From: Roseibium litorale
GTDB taxonomy: Bacteria > Pseudomonadota > Alphaproteobacteria > Rhizobiales > Stappiaceae
Direction: 5' to 3'
Length of the DNA: 64,000 nucleotides
Assembly: GCF_014842915.1 (NCBI RefSeq)
Contig: NZ_JACYXI010000003.1
Location: forward strand, 310,001 to 374,000
The notes under the pieces are model-generated. The model saw nothing but the letters and a program-made list of their open reading frames with translations. It was not told the origin of the DNA and did not search any database. The position numbers were made by a program, and so were the translations under genes. This document shows, piece after piece, positions 1-8,855 of the stretch. Every line of letters starts with the position of its first letter. Within the stretch, counting starts at the first letter, position 1.

Positions 1-117
1 AACAAGATCGGGCATTAAGGTATAAATCCTCCATGTGTCCGCCTGCGCCAAGTGGCAGGTTCGCACCGCTCTTGCAAGCCCTGCCGAAGCCCTTAGTTTA
101 AAGACTGGAGGACGGCC

Positions 118-2037
118 ATGATCTCCCGCCGCTTTTTCCGTCCTGCCAATCTCCGGAGACAAATCGTGCAATCCGTCTTTCGCCTTTTCGAGCGCTGGAT
201 CGATCCCTATCGGGAGGGGCCGCCGGTTGCTGGAACCGAGACGCCATTTGCCATGTTCCTGCTCTTTATCCGGCAGGCCCGCTGGCCGTTTGTTCTCATG
301 CTGCTGACCGGTGGGGCTATGGCCGGGCTCGAAGCGGCGCTCTATACCTTCATTGGCTGGATCGTGGATCTTCTGGACACCAACGGGCGGGAGACCTTCT
401 TTCAGGAACACCTCTGGCTCCTTCTTGCCATGGCCTTTGTGGTTCTGGTGATCCGGGTCCTCGTCGTGGCGCTTGGGGCCTTGACCGAAGAGCAAACAAT
501 CGTGCCGGGATTCTTCAATCTCGTCCGCTGGCAATCCCATCAGCTCGTTATGCGCCAGTCCCTGAGTTACTTTCAGGATGAATTCTCGGGAAGGCTCGCT
601 GCAAAGGTCTGGCAATCAGGCATGGCAAGCGGTGACTTCATGAACTCCTTGCTTCAGACCGTCTGGTACATTCTGGTCTACGCACTCACGACCCTGGTGA
701 TGGTTGGCCGCCTGGATTGGGTTCTCGGAGCGGTTATCGCATTGTGGCTTGTGATCTACAGTGCCATGTCCTGGTACTTCGTTCCCCGTATCCGTCAGCG
801 GGCCAAGGATCTCGCACACGCGGGTTCCGGCGTCAGCGGCCGATTGGTGGACACCTACAGCAACATCCAGACCGTAAAGCTCTTCAGCACGCTGGAGGGG
901 GAGAACCGGGGTGTCCGGCAAACCTACGACAGGTTTCTTGCCTGTCTCCTGGTCTTTACCCGGATGCTGACGATGGTGCGCATCAGCAACGGAGTGCTCA
1001 GCGGCGCGATGATTGTGCTGATAGCGGCTTTTTCATTGATCTTCTGGCAGCAGGGGCAGCTGTCAACCGGGGAAGTGGCTTTCACGCTCGGCCTCACGCT
1101 TCGCCTTAATCTTCTGCTGAACCGGATGCAGGGGCAGCTGAACGGCCTATTCCGGTCCTATGGCACGTTCCAGGACAGCATGGATACCCTTGTACGCCCT
1201 GTGGCCGTAGCGGACCGGCCTGATGCAAAGCCTCTTAATGTCAGACAAGGGGCGGTGGCGTTTGAAGGGGTCCGTTTCCATTATGGCAAGGCAGGCGGGG
1301 TGATCGACCGCCTGGATTTGTCTATCCGTCCTGGTGAACGTGTCGGACTCGTGGGGCCTTCCGGCGCGGGCAAGTCAACGCTGGTCAGCCTTCTCCTGAG
1401 ATTCCATGATGTCGAGGCGGGGCGTATCCTGATTGATGGGCAGGATATCCGGGATGTCACACAGGCCTCCCTGAGGTCCCATATCGGCATGGTTGCTCAG
1501 GACACCTCGCTGCTTCACCGGTCCATCCGGGAAAACATTCTTTACGGCAAACCGGATGCAAGTGAAGACGAGATCCGCGAAGCGGCTCGGCGTGCTCATG
1601 CGCTGTCCTTTATCGAAGGTCTGGTCGATGCCAAAGGGCGCAAAGGGTTCGATGCGCAGGTTGGAGAGCGCGGTGTCAAGCTTTCAGGCGGACAGCGCCA
1701 GCGGATTGCGATTGCCCGGGTGCTTCTAAAGAACGCGCCCATTCTTGTGCTTGACGAGGCAACCTCGGCCCTCGATTCCGAGGTCGAGGCAGCCATTCAG
1801 GAGAACCTCTCAGAACTGATGAGCGGCAAAACCGTCATCGCCATCGCGCACCGGTTGTCCACGATTGCGGCAATGGACCGTCTGCTGGTCATGGACGAAG
1901 GTGCGATGGTTCAGGATGGACCTCATAGCGAGTTGCTTCGCGACAAGGCGGGTCTCTATGCGCAACTGTGGGACCGGCAATCGGGCGGGTTCCTGGACCG
2001 CGCGGAGGAAACTTTCGACGGAGAGTTCTCTTCCTGA
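118..2037 (+). CDS. ABC half-exporter (fused permease and ATPase)
   Basis: Inner-membrane ABC exporter half-transporter of 639 residues; it would work as a homodimer or as a heterodimer with its homologue at 4813-6651. The N-terminal half (about residues 55-320) holds the hydrophobic exporter-type membrane domain. The C-terminal half is the ATPase: Walker A GPSGAGKST near residue 413, signature LSGGQRQR near 522, Walker B ILVLDEATSALDS near 541 and the H-loop in AIAHRLST near 575. The ATG start is preceded by a strong GGAGG. The substrate cannot be read from the sequence; MsbA/Atm1-like families export lipids, peptides or thiol compounds. The duplicate downstream suggests a paired system. Confidence 0.93.
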   Translation: MISRRFFRPANLRRQIVQSVFRLFERWIDPYREGPPVAGTETPFAMFLLFIRQARWPFVLMLLTGGAMAGLEAALYTFIGWIVDLLDTNGRETFFQEHLWLLLAMAFVVLVIRVLVVALGALTEEQTIVPGFFNLVRWQSHQLVMRQSLSYFQDEFSGRLAAKVWQSGMASGDFMNSLLQTVWYILVYALTTLVMVGRLDWVLGAVIALWLVIYSAMSWYFVPRIRQRAKDLAHAGSGVSGRLVDTYSNIQTVKLFSTLEGENRGVRQTYDRFLACLLVFTRMLTMVRISNGVLSGAMIVLIAAFSLIFWQQGQLSTGEVAFTLGLTLRLNLLLNRMQGQLNGLFRSYGTFQDSMDTLVRPVAVADRPDAKPLNVRQGAVAFEGVRFHYGKAGGVIDRLDLSIRPGERVGLVGPSGAGKSTLVSLLLRFHDVEAGRILIDGQDIRDVTQASLRSHIGMVAQDTSLLHRSIRENILYGKPDASEDEIREAARRAHALSFIEGLVDAKGRKGFDAQVGERGVKLSGGQRQRIAIARVLLKNAPILVLDEATSALDSEVEAAIQENLSELMSGKTVIAIAHRLSTIAAMDRLLVMDEGAMVQDGPHSELLRDKAGLYAQLWDRQSGGFLDRAEETFDGEFSS

Positions 2038-2128
2038 GCAGCATTCTTTCAATTTGATGATCTGTCCGCTCCCGCAAGCCGTAAAGGGGGCATCACTTTG
2101 AGCGGATGGTCCGGAAGGGGAAACACCA

Positions 2129-2533
2129 GTGCAGTATGCAGTTGCCTATCTCTCTACAGTCGTGGTGTTTCTGCTCATTGACTTCGTTTGGCTGAGCAAG
2201 GTTGCGACGAAGTTCTATTTTGACCGGATTGGGCATCTTATGATGGACAAGCCCAACCTTATGGCTGCTGCAATTTTTTATGCGGTTTACGTGGTTGGCT
2301 TGGTAATCTTCGCGGTCAGTCCGGCGCTGAGCTCAGGCCGGATGACCACCGCTTTGATTTACGGGGCGCTGTTCGGCTTCTTCACCTACGCCACCTACGA
2401 CATGACCAACTATGCGACATTGCGCGGCTGGCCATTGCCAGTGGTGATGCTCGACATCTCATGGGGCGTATTGATCAGTGTAGTATCGGCTGCGGCAGGA
2501 TTCTATCTCACCCGCATGTTTACGGCGTCGTGA
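2129..2533 (+). CDS. DUF2177 family membrane protein
   Basis: Small integral membrane protein of 134 residues with about four hydrophobic segments (near residues 3-21, 45-65, 73-91 and 105-127), matching the size and pattern of DUF2177 proteins, whose function is unknown. The pattern DFVWL near residue 18 and a YDMTNYATL stretch near residue 91 are typical of that family as I recall it. It starts with GTG; an AAGGGG lies about 9 nt upstream. It sits 91 nt after the first ABC exporter gene on the same strand and could be co-transcribed with it. No catalytic residues are evident. Confidence 0.8.
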   Translation: MQYAVAYLSTVVVFLLIDFVWLSKVATKFYFDRIGHLMMDKPNLMAAAIFYAVYVVGLVIFAVSPALSSGRMTTALIYGALFGFFTYATYDMTNYATLRGWPLPVVMLDISWGVLISVVSAAAGFYLTRMFTAS

Positions 2534-2694
2534 CGAATTCAGAACGGGAATTGCCTAAGTAAATTTACCAGGTTCTGGTATTTTAGGTGCTGAAGTTACA
2601 CAATTTTTACGTCTAGGCTCAACTTTAAGTGTGACTGTAGGGGCCCGCTCCCGGGGCGCTCTGGCACGTTTTTAAAAGAAGAGTTGGCGAGCAA

Positions 2695-4014
2695 ATGACG
2701 CTTTCAATCCAGGGCCGCTTTGTGACAATGGTCGCAGCGGCTGCTCTCATCATGATTGGTGGCACTGGCTACGCCTTCTATGTCTTTCGCACCGCACTGG
2801 TCGCGGAGCTCGGAGATGCGCAAGCCGCTTCTACTTTCATCGGATCCAATGTCTCAGAGAGGATCGATGGCCTGATCCTGGATCAGATGATCCAGATTGC
2901 TCTCGTGTGTACTCCTATTGGCATCGCCTTTCTTGTCCTGGCTGTTGTGCTCGCGCTGGGATTGATCCGGCCTCTGGGCCGTCTGGAAACATGTCTCAAG
3001 AGCCTCTCCGAGGGTGACCTTGATGTCGAGGTGAAGGGAACTGAGCGGAAAGATGAGATTGGGCTTATCGCGCGGTCTGTGACCGGATTCCGGGCTAAGC
3101 TCGCAGAACGGGCTGAAGCGGAAGCACGGGAGAAGGAAGAGCAGCAGCGGCTCATGGACGCGGAACGTGCCGAGCTGATGGAAGATGTTGCTTCTGACTT
3201 CGAACGGACCGTGATCCATGTGGTCGAATCCCTGTCGCGTGCAGCCCGGACAGTCGGCGCCAGTTCCTGCGAATTACGCGACGCTGTCGGCTCGTCTCTC
3301 GCGGCTGTTGGCGAAGTCGAAACGGCCAGCAAGGAGGCGGGCGATTCTGTCGACAGCGTGTCTGTTTCCGCTGAAAGCCTGGCCAGCTCGATTGAAAGCA
3401 TCGGGCGCGATGTGGATCAGGCCGCACTGATTGCCGGACAGGCAGTTGCCGAGGCGCAGTCAACGGACGTGGTGGTCGGCCGTTTGTCCGCGGCAAGCCG
3501 TGCGATCGGTGAGATCGTCGACCTCATTACACAAATCGCCAGCCAGACGAATCTCCTGGCTCTGAACGCGACGATCGAGGCCGCCCGCGCTGGTGCTGCG
3601 GGTGCCGGTTTTGCGGTGGTGGCCAATGAGGTCAAGACACTTGCGGAGCAGACCACCAAAGCGACTGCGGATATCTCGGCCCAGGTCGCCGAAGTGCAGG
3701 ATGTGGCAACCCAGGCGGAAACGGCCATCCGCTCCATTGCGGCGACGATCGACCAGATCAGTTCAATTTCGGGTACCGTTCGAGCTGCGGTCGAAGAGCA
3801 GACGACCGCTACCCAAAAGATCGGTGAAAATGCCCGGGTTGCCAACGCCAGCTCTGACCGTGTCGAGCGGAACATCGGAACACTGGCTGAAGCCATGAAT
3901 GCCAGCCGGACCGCGACCCATGAAATGGAAACGGCTTCCGAAGAACTTACCTCTCTCTCAAGTTCGCTGCAGGACCAGGTGCGTCAGTTCCTTCAGAGCA
4001 TACGGGCGGCCTGA
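2695..4014 (+). CDS. Methyl-accepting chemotaxis protein
   Basis: Chemoreceptor of 439 residues. Two transmembrane helices (about 9-31 and 66-91) enclose only about 34 periplasmic residues, too short for a classical ligand-binding domain. A HAMP linker follows (about 92-145), then a coiled-coil signalling domain whose hairpin tip carries the conserved QTNLLALNATIEAARAG near residue 282. There is no C-terminal CheR-binding pentapeptide (the protein ends in SIRAA). It should relay a signal through CheA/CheW to the flagellar motor. With such a small outer loop it may sense membrane state or energy, or rely on a partner; that is inference. An unassigned 160-nt AT-richer spacer lies upstream. Confidence 0.93.
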   Translation: MTLSIQGRFVTMVAAAALIMIGGTGYAFYVFRTALVAELGDAQAASTFIGSNVSERIDGLILDQMIQIALVCTPIGIAFLVLAVVLALGLIRPLGRLETCLKSLSEGDLDVEVKGTERKDEIGLIARSVTGFRAKLAERAEAEAREKEEQQRLMDAERAELMEDVASDFERTVIHVVESLSRAARTVGASSCELRDAVGSSLAAVGEVETASKEAGDSVDSVSVSAESLASSIESIGRDVDQAALIAGQAVAEAQSTDVVVGRLSAASRAIGEIVDLITQIASQTNLLALNATIEAARAGAAGAGFAVVANEVKTLAEQTTKATADISAQVAEVQDVATQAETAIRSIAATIDQISSISGTVRAAVEEQTTATQKIGENARVANASSDRVERNIGTLAEAMNASRTATHEMETASEELTSLSSSLQDQVRQFLQSIRAA

Positions 4015-4175
4015 TGGCCTGACCCCATCTCTCTGAATACGTTGTGTTGCATTTTGGCAACATTAGCGGTTTTGACGCAGGCTGGCCATTATTGATAGTT
4101 GCATTAGCAGGCGCTCCGTGTAGATTTCTGAAACCGCAGCCCTTGCGGTCCAGTCCACCATTTGAAGAGGAGGGT

Positions 4176-4271
4176 ATGAATGACAAATCCAAGCCATATG
4201 CTCTCCCTCTGTGTTGTGGATGGAATTGCTCGACGCTAAAGAGCGCGGCATTTTTCTTTTTCCCAAACTGA
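4176..4271 (+). CDS. Possible 31-residue small ORF
   Basis: A short frame begins with ATG after a very good ribosome-binding site (GAGGAGGGT directly upstream) and runs 31 codons, ending FFFFPN. It has three Cys and one Trp and no recognisable domain. The strong Shine-Dalgarno sequence is the only support. It could be a leader peptide for the gene at 4389, a small membrane-associated protein, or a chance frame in a 370-nt spacer. Conservation was not assessable. Confidence 0.25.
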   Translation: MNDKSKPYALPLCCGWNCSTLKSAAFFFFPN

Positions 4272-4388
4272 TCCATCGCCAGTCGTAAAGCCTGATGCCT
4301 GCGTTTCCGCGGGAGCTGACGGCTGCGCCGTATCCAATTGCGGTCGTTTCGATGGCGTTTCTATGCATTCGATTCCTGGAGACGATCT

Positions 4389-4820
4389 ATGTCGGCTCGA
4401 TATCCCCTTGACCCGTTCGCGTTGCCGAACCGGCCAGATATTCCCATATCCGCTTCGCGGGACGCTGGCCGGCGGGCTGTTCCGGCTGGAACGCTGTTGA
4501 AGACGGCCGCCACTGTCATTCTGATCACAATCGGTTTGGCTACGGCTGTTTTCCTGCCGGCTCTCCTGCTTGATGTCTCCCGTGTGGATCATCTCGTGCT
4601 CGATGGCCGGATGATGACCCTGCCGGCTTACTCCGCACGTGTCATCGATATGTTTCTTGGTGCTCTGGTGGTTGCCATCGCACTTGTCAGTTTCGTTTTG
4701 AGCGCAATGATTTGCGCAAGTGAACGAAGCGAATGGAGCCGTAGTGACCGGCGGGCTGCGCGCAAGCATGGCGGAAGCCAGTCCAAACGGACCGGAATGA
4801 TTGAGGTTCTCGATGTTTAA
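4389..4820 (+). CDS. Two-TM membrane protein, function unknown
   Basis: Hypothetical protein of 143 residues. The ATG at 4389 is chosen over an in-frame start 17 codons upstream because GGAGACG precedes it. It has a Pro-rich cytoplasmic N-terminus (1-35), two hydrophobic helices (about 36-62 and 86-110) and a strongly basic C-terminal tail (112-136, rich in Arg, Lys and Ser). Its last codons overlap the ATG of the following ABC exporter gene by 8 nt, so the two are probably translationally coupled and the protein may assist that exporter. I do not recognise the family. Confidence 0.65.
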   Translation: MSARYPLDPFALPNRPDIPISASRDAGRRAVPAGTLLKTAATVILITIGLATAVFLPALLLDVSRVDHLVLDGRMMTLPAYSARVIDMFLGALVVAIALVSFVLSAMICASERSEWSRSDRRAARKHGGSQSKRTGMIEVLDV

Positions 4821-6651
4821 GCATTTTGAGAGGCTGATCGACCCCTTCGAAAACACGACGCTTGAAATGCCACCGAAAGGGTTCCTCGCTTTTTGCTGGT
4901 ACTACACAAAACCGGTTTGGCCGATCCTTGCCGGGATCGCTTTTCTGGGGGCGATCGTGGCCTTGTGCGAGGTCACGATCTTCACCTATCTCGGCGATCT
5001 GGTGAACTGGCTGGAGTCTGAAAGCCGGGAAACGTTCTTCCAGGACAACTGGCCCGCACTTCTTGGAATGGGGCTTGTCCTTCTCCTGCTGCGGCCTCTT
5101 CTTGAGGCTGCCTGGCAGTTGCTGTTCCATCAGGGGCTTGTCGGAACCTATCCGATGGCGGTGCGATGGCGGGTTCACCGCTATCTGCTGCGCCAAAGCG
5201 TGTCGTTCTACCAGAACGACTTCGCTGGCCGGATCGCCAACAAGCTGATGCAGACGGCGCTTGGCGTGCGTGAAGTCGTCACCAAGGTCGCGGACATCAT
5301 GGTCTACGTCCTGGTGTATTTCACCGCGGGCGTCTTTGTCGTCAGCAAGGCCAATCTGTCGCTTGCCGCCCCGTTCCTCATCTGGTTCGTGGCTTATGTG
5401 CTGGTGCTGCGCTACTTCATTCCGCGCCTGCGGGACGTGTCCAAGGTGCAGGCCGACGCCCGTTCGGTCATGACGGGGCATGTGGTGGACGCCTATACCA
5501 ACATCGCGACGGTGAAGCTGTTTTCGCATGCAGCACGTGAGGAGGAGTATGGACGCAAGTCCATGTCCTGGTTCCTCAGCACTGTCTTCAAGCAGATGCG
5601 CTTGATCACCTTGCTCAACATCGCGCTCACGACGATGAATATGGCCCTTCTGTTCGCGGTAGGCGCCTTGTCGATCCTCTTGTGGCAGGCGGAAGCAGTG
5701 ACGACCGGTGATATCACCATCGCCATTGCCCTCGTTCTGCGCTTGCAGGGGATGGCGCATTGGGTGATGTGGGAACTGGCGGGCTTGTTTGAAAACGTGG
5801 GGACGGTTCAGGACGGCATCACCACCATCTCCCGGGAACGGGACGTGGAGGATCTGCCGGCCGCGAGAAGTCTTACCGTTCCCAAAGGTGAGATCCGTTT
5901 TGACGGCGTCAGCTTCCATTATGGCAAGACGGGCGGCGTGATCGATGACATGGATCTGGTGATCCGTCCTGGCGAGAAGATCGGCTTGATCGGCCGCTCC
6001 GGGGCTGGCAAGTCGACACTCGTCAACTTGCTGCTGCGGTTCTACGACGTCGAGAAGGGAGCCATCCGGATCGACGGTCAGGATATCTCCACAGTGCTTC
6101 AGGACGATCTGCGGGCCAATATCGGCGTGGTGACACAGGATACGTCCCTGTTGCACCGGTCGATCTTTGAGAACGTTGCCTATGGCCGGCCGGACGCGGG
6201 CCGGGCAGAAGTGGAAGACGCGCTCCGCAAGGCGCATGCCTATGACTTCGTTCAGGGCCTATCCGATCAGGCCGGACGAACCGGTCTGGATGCCCATGTC
6301 GGCGAGAGAGGCGTCAAGTTGTCCGGTGGCCAGCGTCAGCGGATCGCGATTGCCCGTGTCCTTCTCAAGGATGCGCCAATTCTGATCCTTGACGAAGCAA
6401 CCTCGGCCCTCGACTCGGAAGTCGAACTGGCGATCCAGGACAGTCTGTTCGACCTGATGGAAGGCAAGACGGTCATTGCCATTGCGCACCGCTTGTCGAC
6501 CATTGCGGCCATGGACAGGCTGATCGTCATGGACAAGGGCCGAATCATCGAAGAGGGGACGCACGACACGCTGCTGTTGCGGCATGGGCTTTATGCCCAG
6601 TTGTGGTCGCATCAGTCGGGCGGTTTCCTGGAAACTGCTCAATCGGCGTGA
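4813..6651 (+). CDS. ABC half-exporter, paralogue of the gene at 118
   Basis: Fused permease/ATPase exporter of 612 residues. The membrane domain covers about residues 30-310; the ATPase has Walker A GRSGAGKST near 394, signature LSGGQRQR near 502, Walker B LILDEATSALDS near 523 and the H-loop AIAHRLST near 556. The ATG at 4813, preceded by TGAGG, is preferred over a TTG four codons earlier. It is closely similar to the protein at 118-2037 through the ATPase (for example SGGQRQRIAIARVLLK in both), so the two genes look like a duplication separated by about 2.8 kb. Substrate unknown. A heterodimer of the two is a plausible but untested idea. Confidence 0.93.
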   Translation: MFKHFERLIDPFENTTLEMPPKGFLAFCWYYTKPVWPILAGIAFLGAIVALCEVTIFTYLGDLVNWLESESRETFFQDNWPALLGMGLVLLLLRPLLEAAWQLLFHQGLVGTYPMAVRWRVHRYLLRQSVSFYQNDFAGRIANKLMQTALGVREVVTKVADIMVYVLVYFTAGVFVVSKANLSLAAPFLIWFVAYVLVLRYFIPRLRDVSKVQADARSVMTGHVVDAYTNIATVKLFSHAAREEEYGRKSMSWFLSTVFKQMRLITLLNIALTTMNMALLFAVGALSILLWQAEAVTTGDITIAIALVLRLQGMAHWVMWELAGLFENVGTVQDGITTISRERDVEDLPAARSLTVPKGEIRFDGVSFHYGKTGGVIDDMDLVIRPGEKIGLIGRSGAGKSTLVNLLLRFYDVEKGAIRIDGQDISTVLQDDLRANIGVVTQDTSLLHRSIFENVAYGRPDAGRAEVEDALRKAHAYDFVQGLSDQAGRTGLDAHVGERGVKLSGGQRQRIAIARVLLKDAPILILDEATSALDSEVELAIQDSLFDLMEGKTVIAIAHRLSTIAAMDRLIVMDKGRIIEEGTHDTLLLRHGLYAQLWSHQSGGFLETAQSA

Positions 6652-6680
6652 CCAATCCGCCTCAAATCCCGGAAAGTGGA

Positions 6681-6710
6681 GACGCCGCGCATCTTTTGAT
6701 GCGCGGCGTC
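6681..6710 (+). terminator. Stem-loop after the ABC exporter
   Basis: Perfect 12-bp stem (6681-6692 with 6699-6710) and a 6-nt loop, 29 nt after the exporter stop codon. The tail is TTGCGCTTCG, so the T-tract is weak, but position and stem strength fit a terminator. The 330 nt between the exporter and petA otherwise hold the presumed petABC promoter and leader; I could not assign promoter boxes with confidence. Confidence 0.7.
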
Positions 6711-6977
6711 TTGCGCTTCGAGAGGAAAAAAGGGCAGAAAAAAGGAAAGTGGCGCGCATTTGTATGCGACATTTGCGCTTTGCCCCGTTTGTCGATCTGG
6801 ACAACAGTTTGGAACGGTGCAAAAAGACAAGCCGCTTGGGCCGGTGCGGGATCTTGCCGCATCCGGTCACTGTTGAGACCCGCTATGATCTGCTGATCCC
6901 GAGGCATACGCCGGAGGATGCGCAAGCTCATTGCGGGCTTTCGGTACAGGTTGAACAGGTTTCGAGAGGACGCGACC

Positions 6978-7538
6978 TTGGCACATTCGGATACGGCGGA
7001 ACCTACTCGCCGCGATTTCCTCTATATAGCGACCGGCGCCATGGGCGCTGTGGGCGCAGGCGCGCTGGCATGGCCGTTCATCGATCAGATGAACCCGGAT
7101 GCCTCCGCATTGGCTCTGGCTTCAATTGAGGTCGACGTGTCGTCTGTTCAAGAGGGACAGTCGATCACAGTTAAGTGGCGCGGCAAGCCGGTGTTTGTCC
7201 GCAACCGCACCGCGAAAGAAGTTGAGGAAGCAAACAGCGTTCCCGTCGGCGATCTGCCCGACCCGCTGGCCCGCAACTCCAATCTTCCCGACACTGCTGA
7301 GGCAACGGATGCAAACCGTGCGGCCGAGGGCAAGGAAGCCTGGCTCGTCATGGTTGGTATCTGTACCCACCTCGGTTGCGTTCCGCTCGGCCAGCAGGGC
7401 GACTACGATGGCTGGTTCTGCCCGTGCCACGGTTCGCACTACGATACCGCCGGACGTATCCGCAAGGGCCCGGCTCCGCAGAATTTGCTCATTCCGCCGT
7501 ATGAGTTCGTGTCTGACACGAAGGTCAAGATCGGCTAA
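6978..7538 (+). CDS. petA: Ubiquinol-cytochrome c reductase Rieske iron-sulfur subunit
   Basis: Rieske 2Fe-2S subunit of the cytochrome bc1 complex, transferring electrons from ubiquinol to cytochrome c1. I place the start at the TTG at 6978: GAGAGGA lies 7 nt upstream, and the product (186 residues, beginning [16 protein letters not shown]) matches the usual alphaproteobacterial length. An ATG at 6918 would add 20 residues without a comparable ribosome site. Tat-type motif TRRDFLY (residues 10-16) precedes the single membrane anchor. Cluster ligands are seen as C129-T-H131-L-G-C134 and C148-P-C150-H151. It heads the petA-petB-petC operon. Confidence 0.95.
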   Translation: MAHSDTAEPTRRDFLYIATGAMGAVGAGALAWPFIDQMNPDASALALASIEVDVSSVQEGQSITVKWRGKPVFVRNRTAKEVEEANSVPVGDLPDPLARNSNLPDTAEATDANRAAEGKEAWLVMVGICTHLGCVPLGQQGDYDGWFCPCHGSHYDTAGRIRKGPAPQNLLIPPYEFVSDTKVKIG

Positions 7539-7562
7539 CGGCAGGGATTTGAGGAGACAGCC

Positions 7563-8828
7563 ATGGCTGGACATTCTAATTACGTACCGCAGAGCGCTGC
7601 TGCCAAGTGGCTTGAAAGCCGCCTGCCGGTCATTTCGCTCGTGCGTGGTTCTTTCGTCGACTTTCCGACCCCGAAGAACCTGAACTACTGGTGGACCTTC
7701 GGCGGCATCCTGGCTGTCATGCTGGTCGCCCAGATCATCACCGGCGTCGTGCTCGTCATGCACTACACGCCGAGCACCGGGGCCGCGTTCAACAGCGTCG
7801 AGCACATCATGCGCGACGTGAACTTCGGCTGGATGCTGCGTTATCTGCACGCGAACGGCGCTTCGATGTTCTTCATCGCCGTCTACATCCATATCTTCCG
7901 TGGCATGTACTACGGCTCCTACAAGGCTCCCCGCGAGATCTCCTGGATCCTCGGCGTCGTGATCTTCCTGATCATGATGGGCACCGCTTTCATGGGCTAC
8001 GTTCTGCCTTGGGGCCAGATGTCCTTCTGGGGCGCGACGGTTATCACGAACCTGTTCTCGGCCATCCCGCTGGTTGGTGAAGCCATCCGCACCTGGCTGT
8101 GGGGCGGTTTCGCGGTCGACAACCCGACCCTGAACCGGTTCTTCTCCCTGCACTACCTGCTGCCGTTTATGATCGCCGGCGTTGTCATCCTGCACGTGTG
8201 GGCTTTCCACACCACGGGCAACAACAACCCGACGGGCGTGCAGCCGAAGACCAAGCAGGACACGGTTCCGTTCCACCCCTACTACACGATCAAGGACCTG
8301 TTCGCGATCGTGGTGTTCATGATCCTGTTCTCCTGGTTCGCATTCTATGTGCCGAACTACATGGGGCACCCTGACAACTACATCGAGGCGAACCCGCTGG
8401 TGACCCCGGCGCACATCGTTCCGGAATGGTACTTCCTGCCGTTCTACGCGATCCTGCGTGCGATCCCGGACAAGCTCGGTGGTGTTCTGGCCATGTTCGG
8501 CGCCATTGCAGTCCTCTTCGTTCTGCCCTGGCTCGACACGTCCAAGGTCCGCTCCGGCACCTACCGGCCGCTGTTCAAGCAGTTCTTCTGGATCTTCGCG
8601 TTGGTCTGTGTGGCACTGGGCTATCTGGGCGCCATGCCGGCGGAGCCGAAATACGTGTTCTGGGCTCGCATCTGCACTGCCTACTACTTCGCGCATTTCC
8701 TGATCATCCTGCCGCTGCTTGGCTTCCTGGAAAAGCCGAAGCCGCTGCCGGCTTCGATCTCCGAAGCTGTGCTCAAGGGTGGTTCCGCTTCGCCTGCTGG
8801 TGCGGTTTCTGCACCGGAAATCAAGTGA
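7563..8828 (+). CDS. petB: Cytochrome b of the bc1 complex
   Basis: Membrane core subunit of ubiquinol:cytochrome c oxidoreductase, 421 residues, carrying two b-type haems and the Qo and Qi quinone sites. Visible landmarks are the Qo-site [10 protein letters not shown] motif near residue 282, the helix-C segment with [14 protein letters not shown] near 140, and haem-ligand histidines in the [12 protein letters not shown] and [12 protein letters not shown] regions. Start ATG follows AGGAGACAGCC. It lies 24 nt after petA and 27 nt before petC, a classical bc1 operon. Codon use is strongly biased (many C-ending codons), consistent with high expression. Confidence 0.98.
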   Translation: MAGHSNYVPQSAAAKWLESRLPVISLVRGSFVDFPTPKNLNYWWTFGGILAVMLVAQIITGVVLVMHYTPSTGAAFNSVEHIMRDVNFGWMLRYLHANGASMFFIAVYIHIFRGMYYGSYKAPREISWILGVVIFLIMMGTAFMGYVLPWGQMSFWGATVITNLFSAIPLVGEAIRTWLWGGFAVDNPTLNRFFSLHYLLPFMIAGVVILHVWAFHTTGNNNPTGVQPKTKQDTVPFHPYYTIKDLFAIVVFMILFSWFAFYVPNYMGHPDNYIEANPLVTPAHIVPEWYFLPFYAILRAIPDKLGGVLAMFGAIAVLFVLPWLDTSKVRSGTYRPLFKQFFWIFALVCVALGYLGAMPAEPKYVFWARICTAYYFAHFLIILPLLGFLEKPKPLPASISEAVLKGGSASPAGAVSAPEIK

Positions 8829-8855
8829 CACGGACGGGATCAGGAGTTTTATGAG

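Noticed and set aside
4687-6237. 516-codon open frame antisense to the second ABC exporter
   Set aside because: A shadow of a clear ABC transporter gene; composition is typical of antisense frames in GC-rich DNA.
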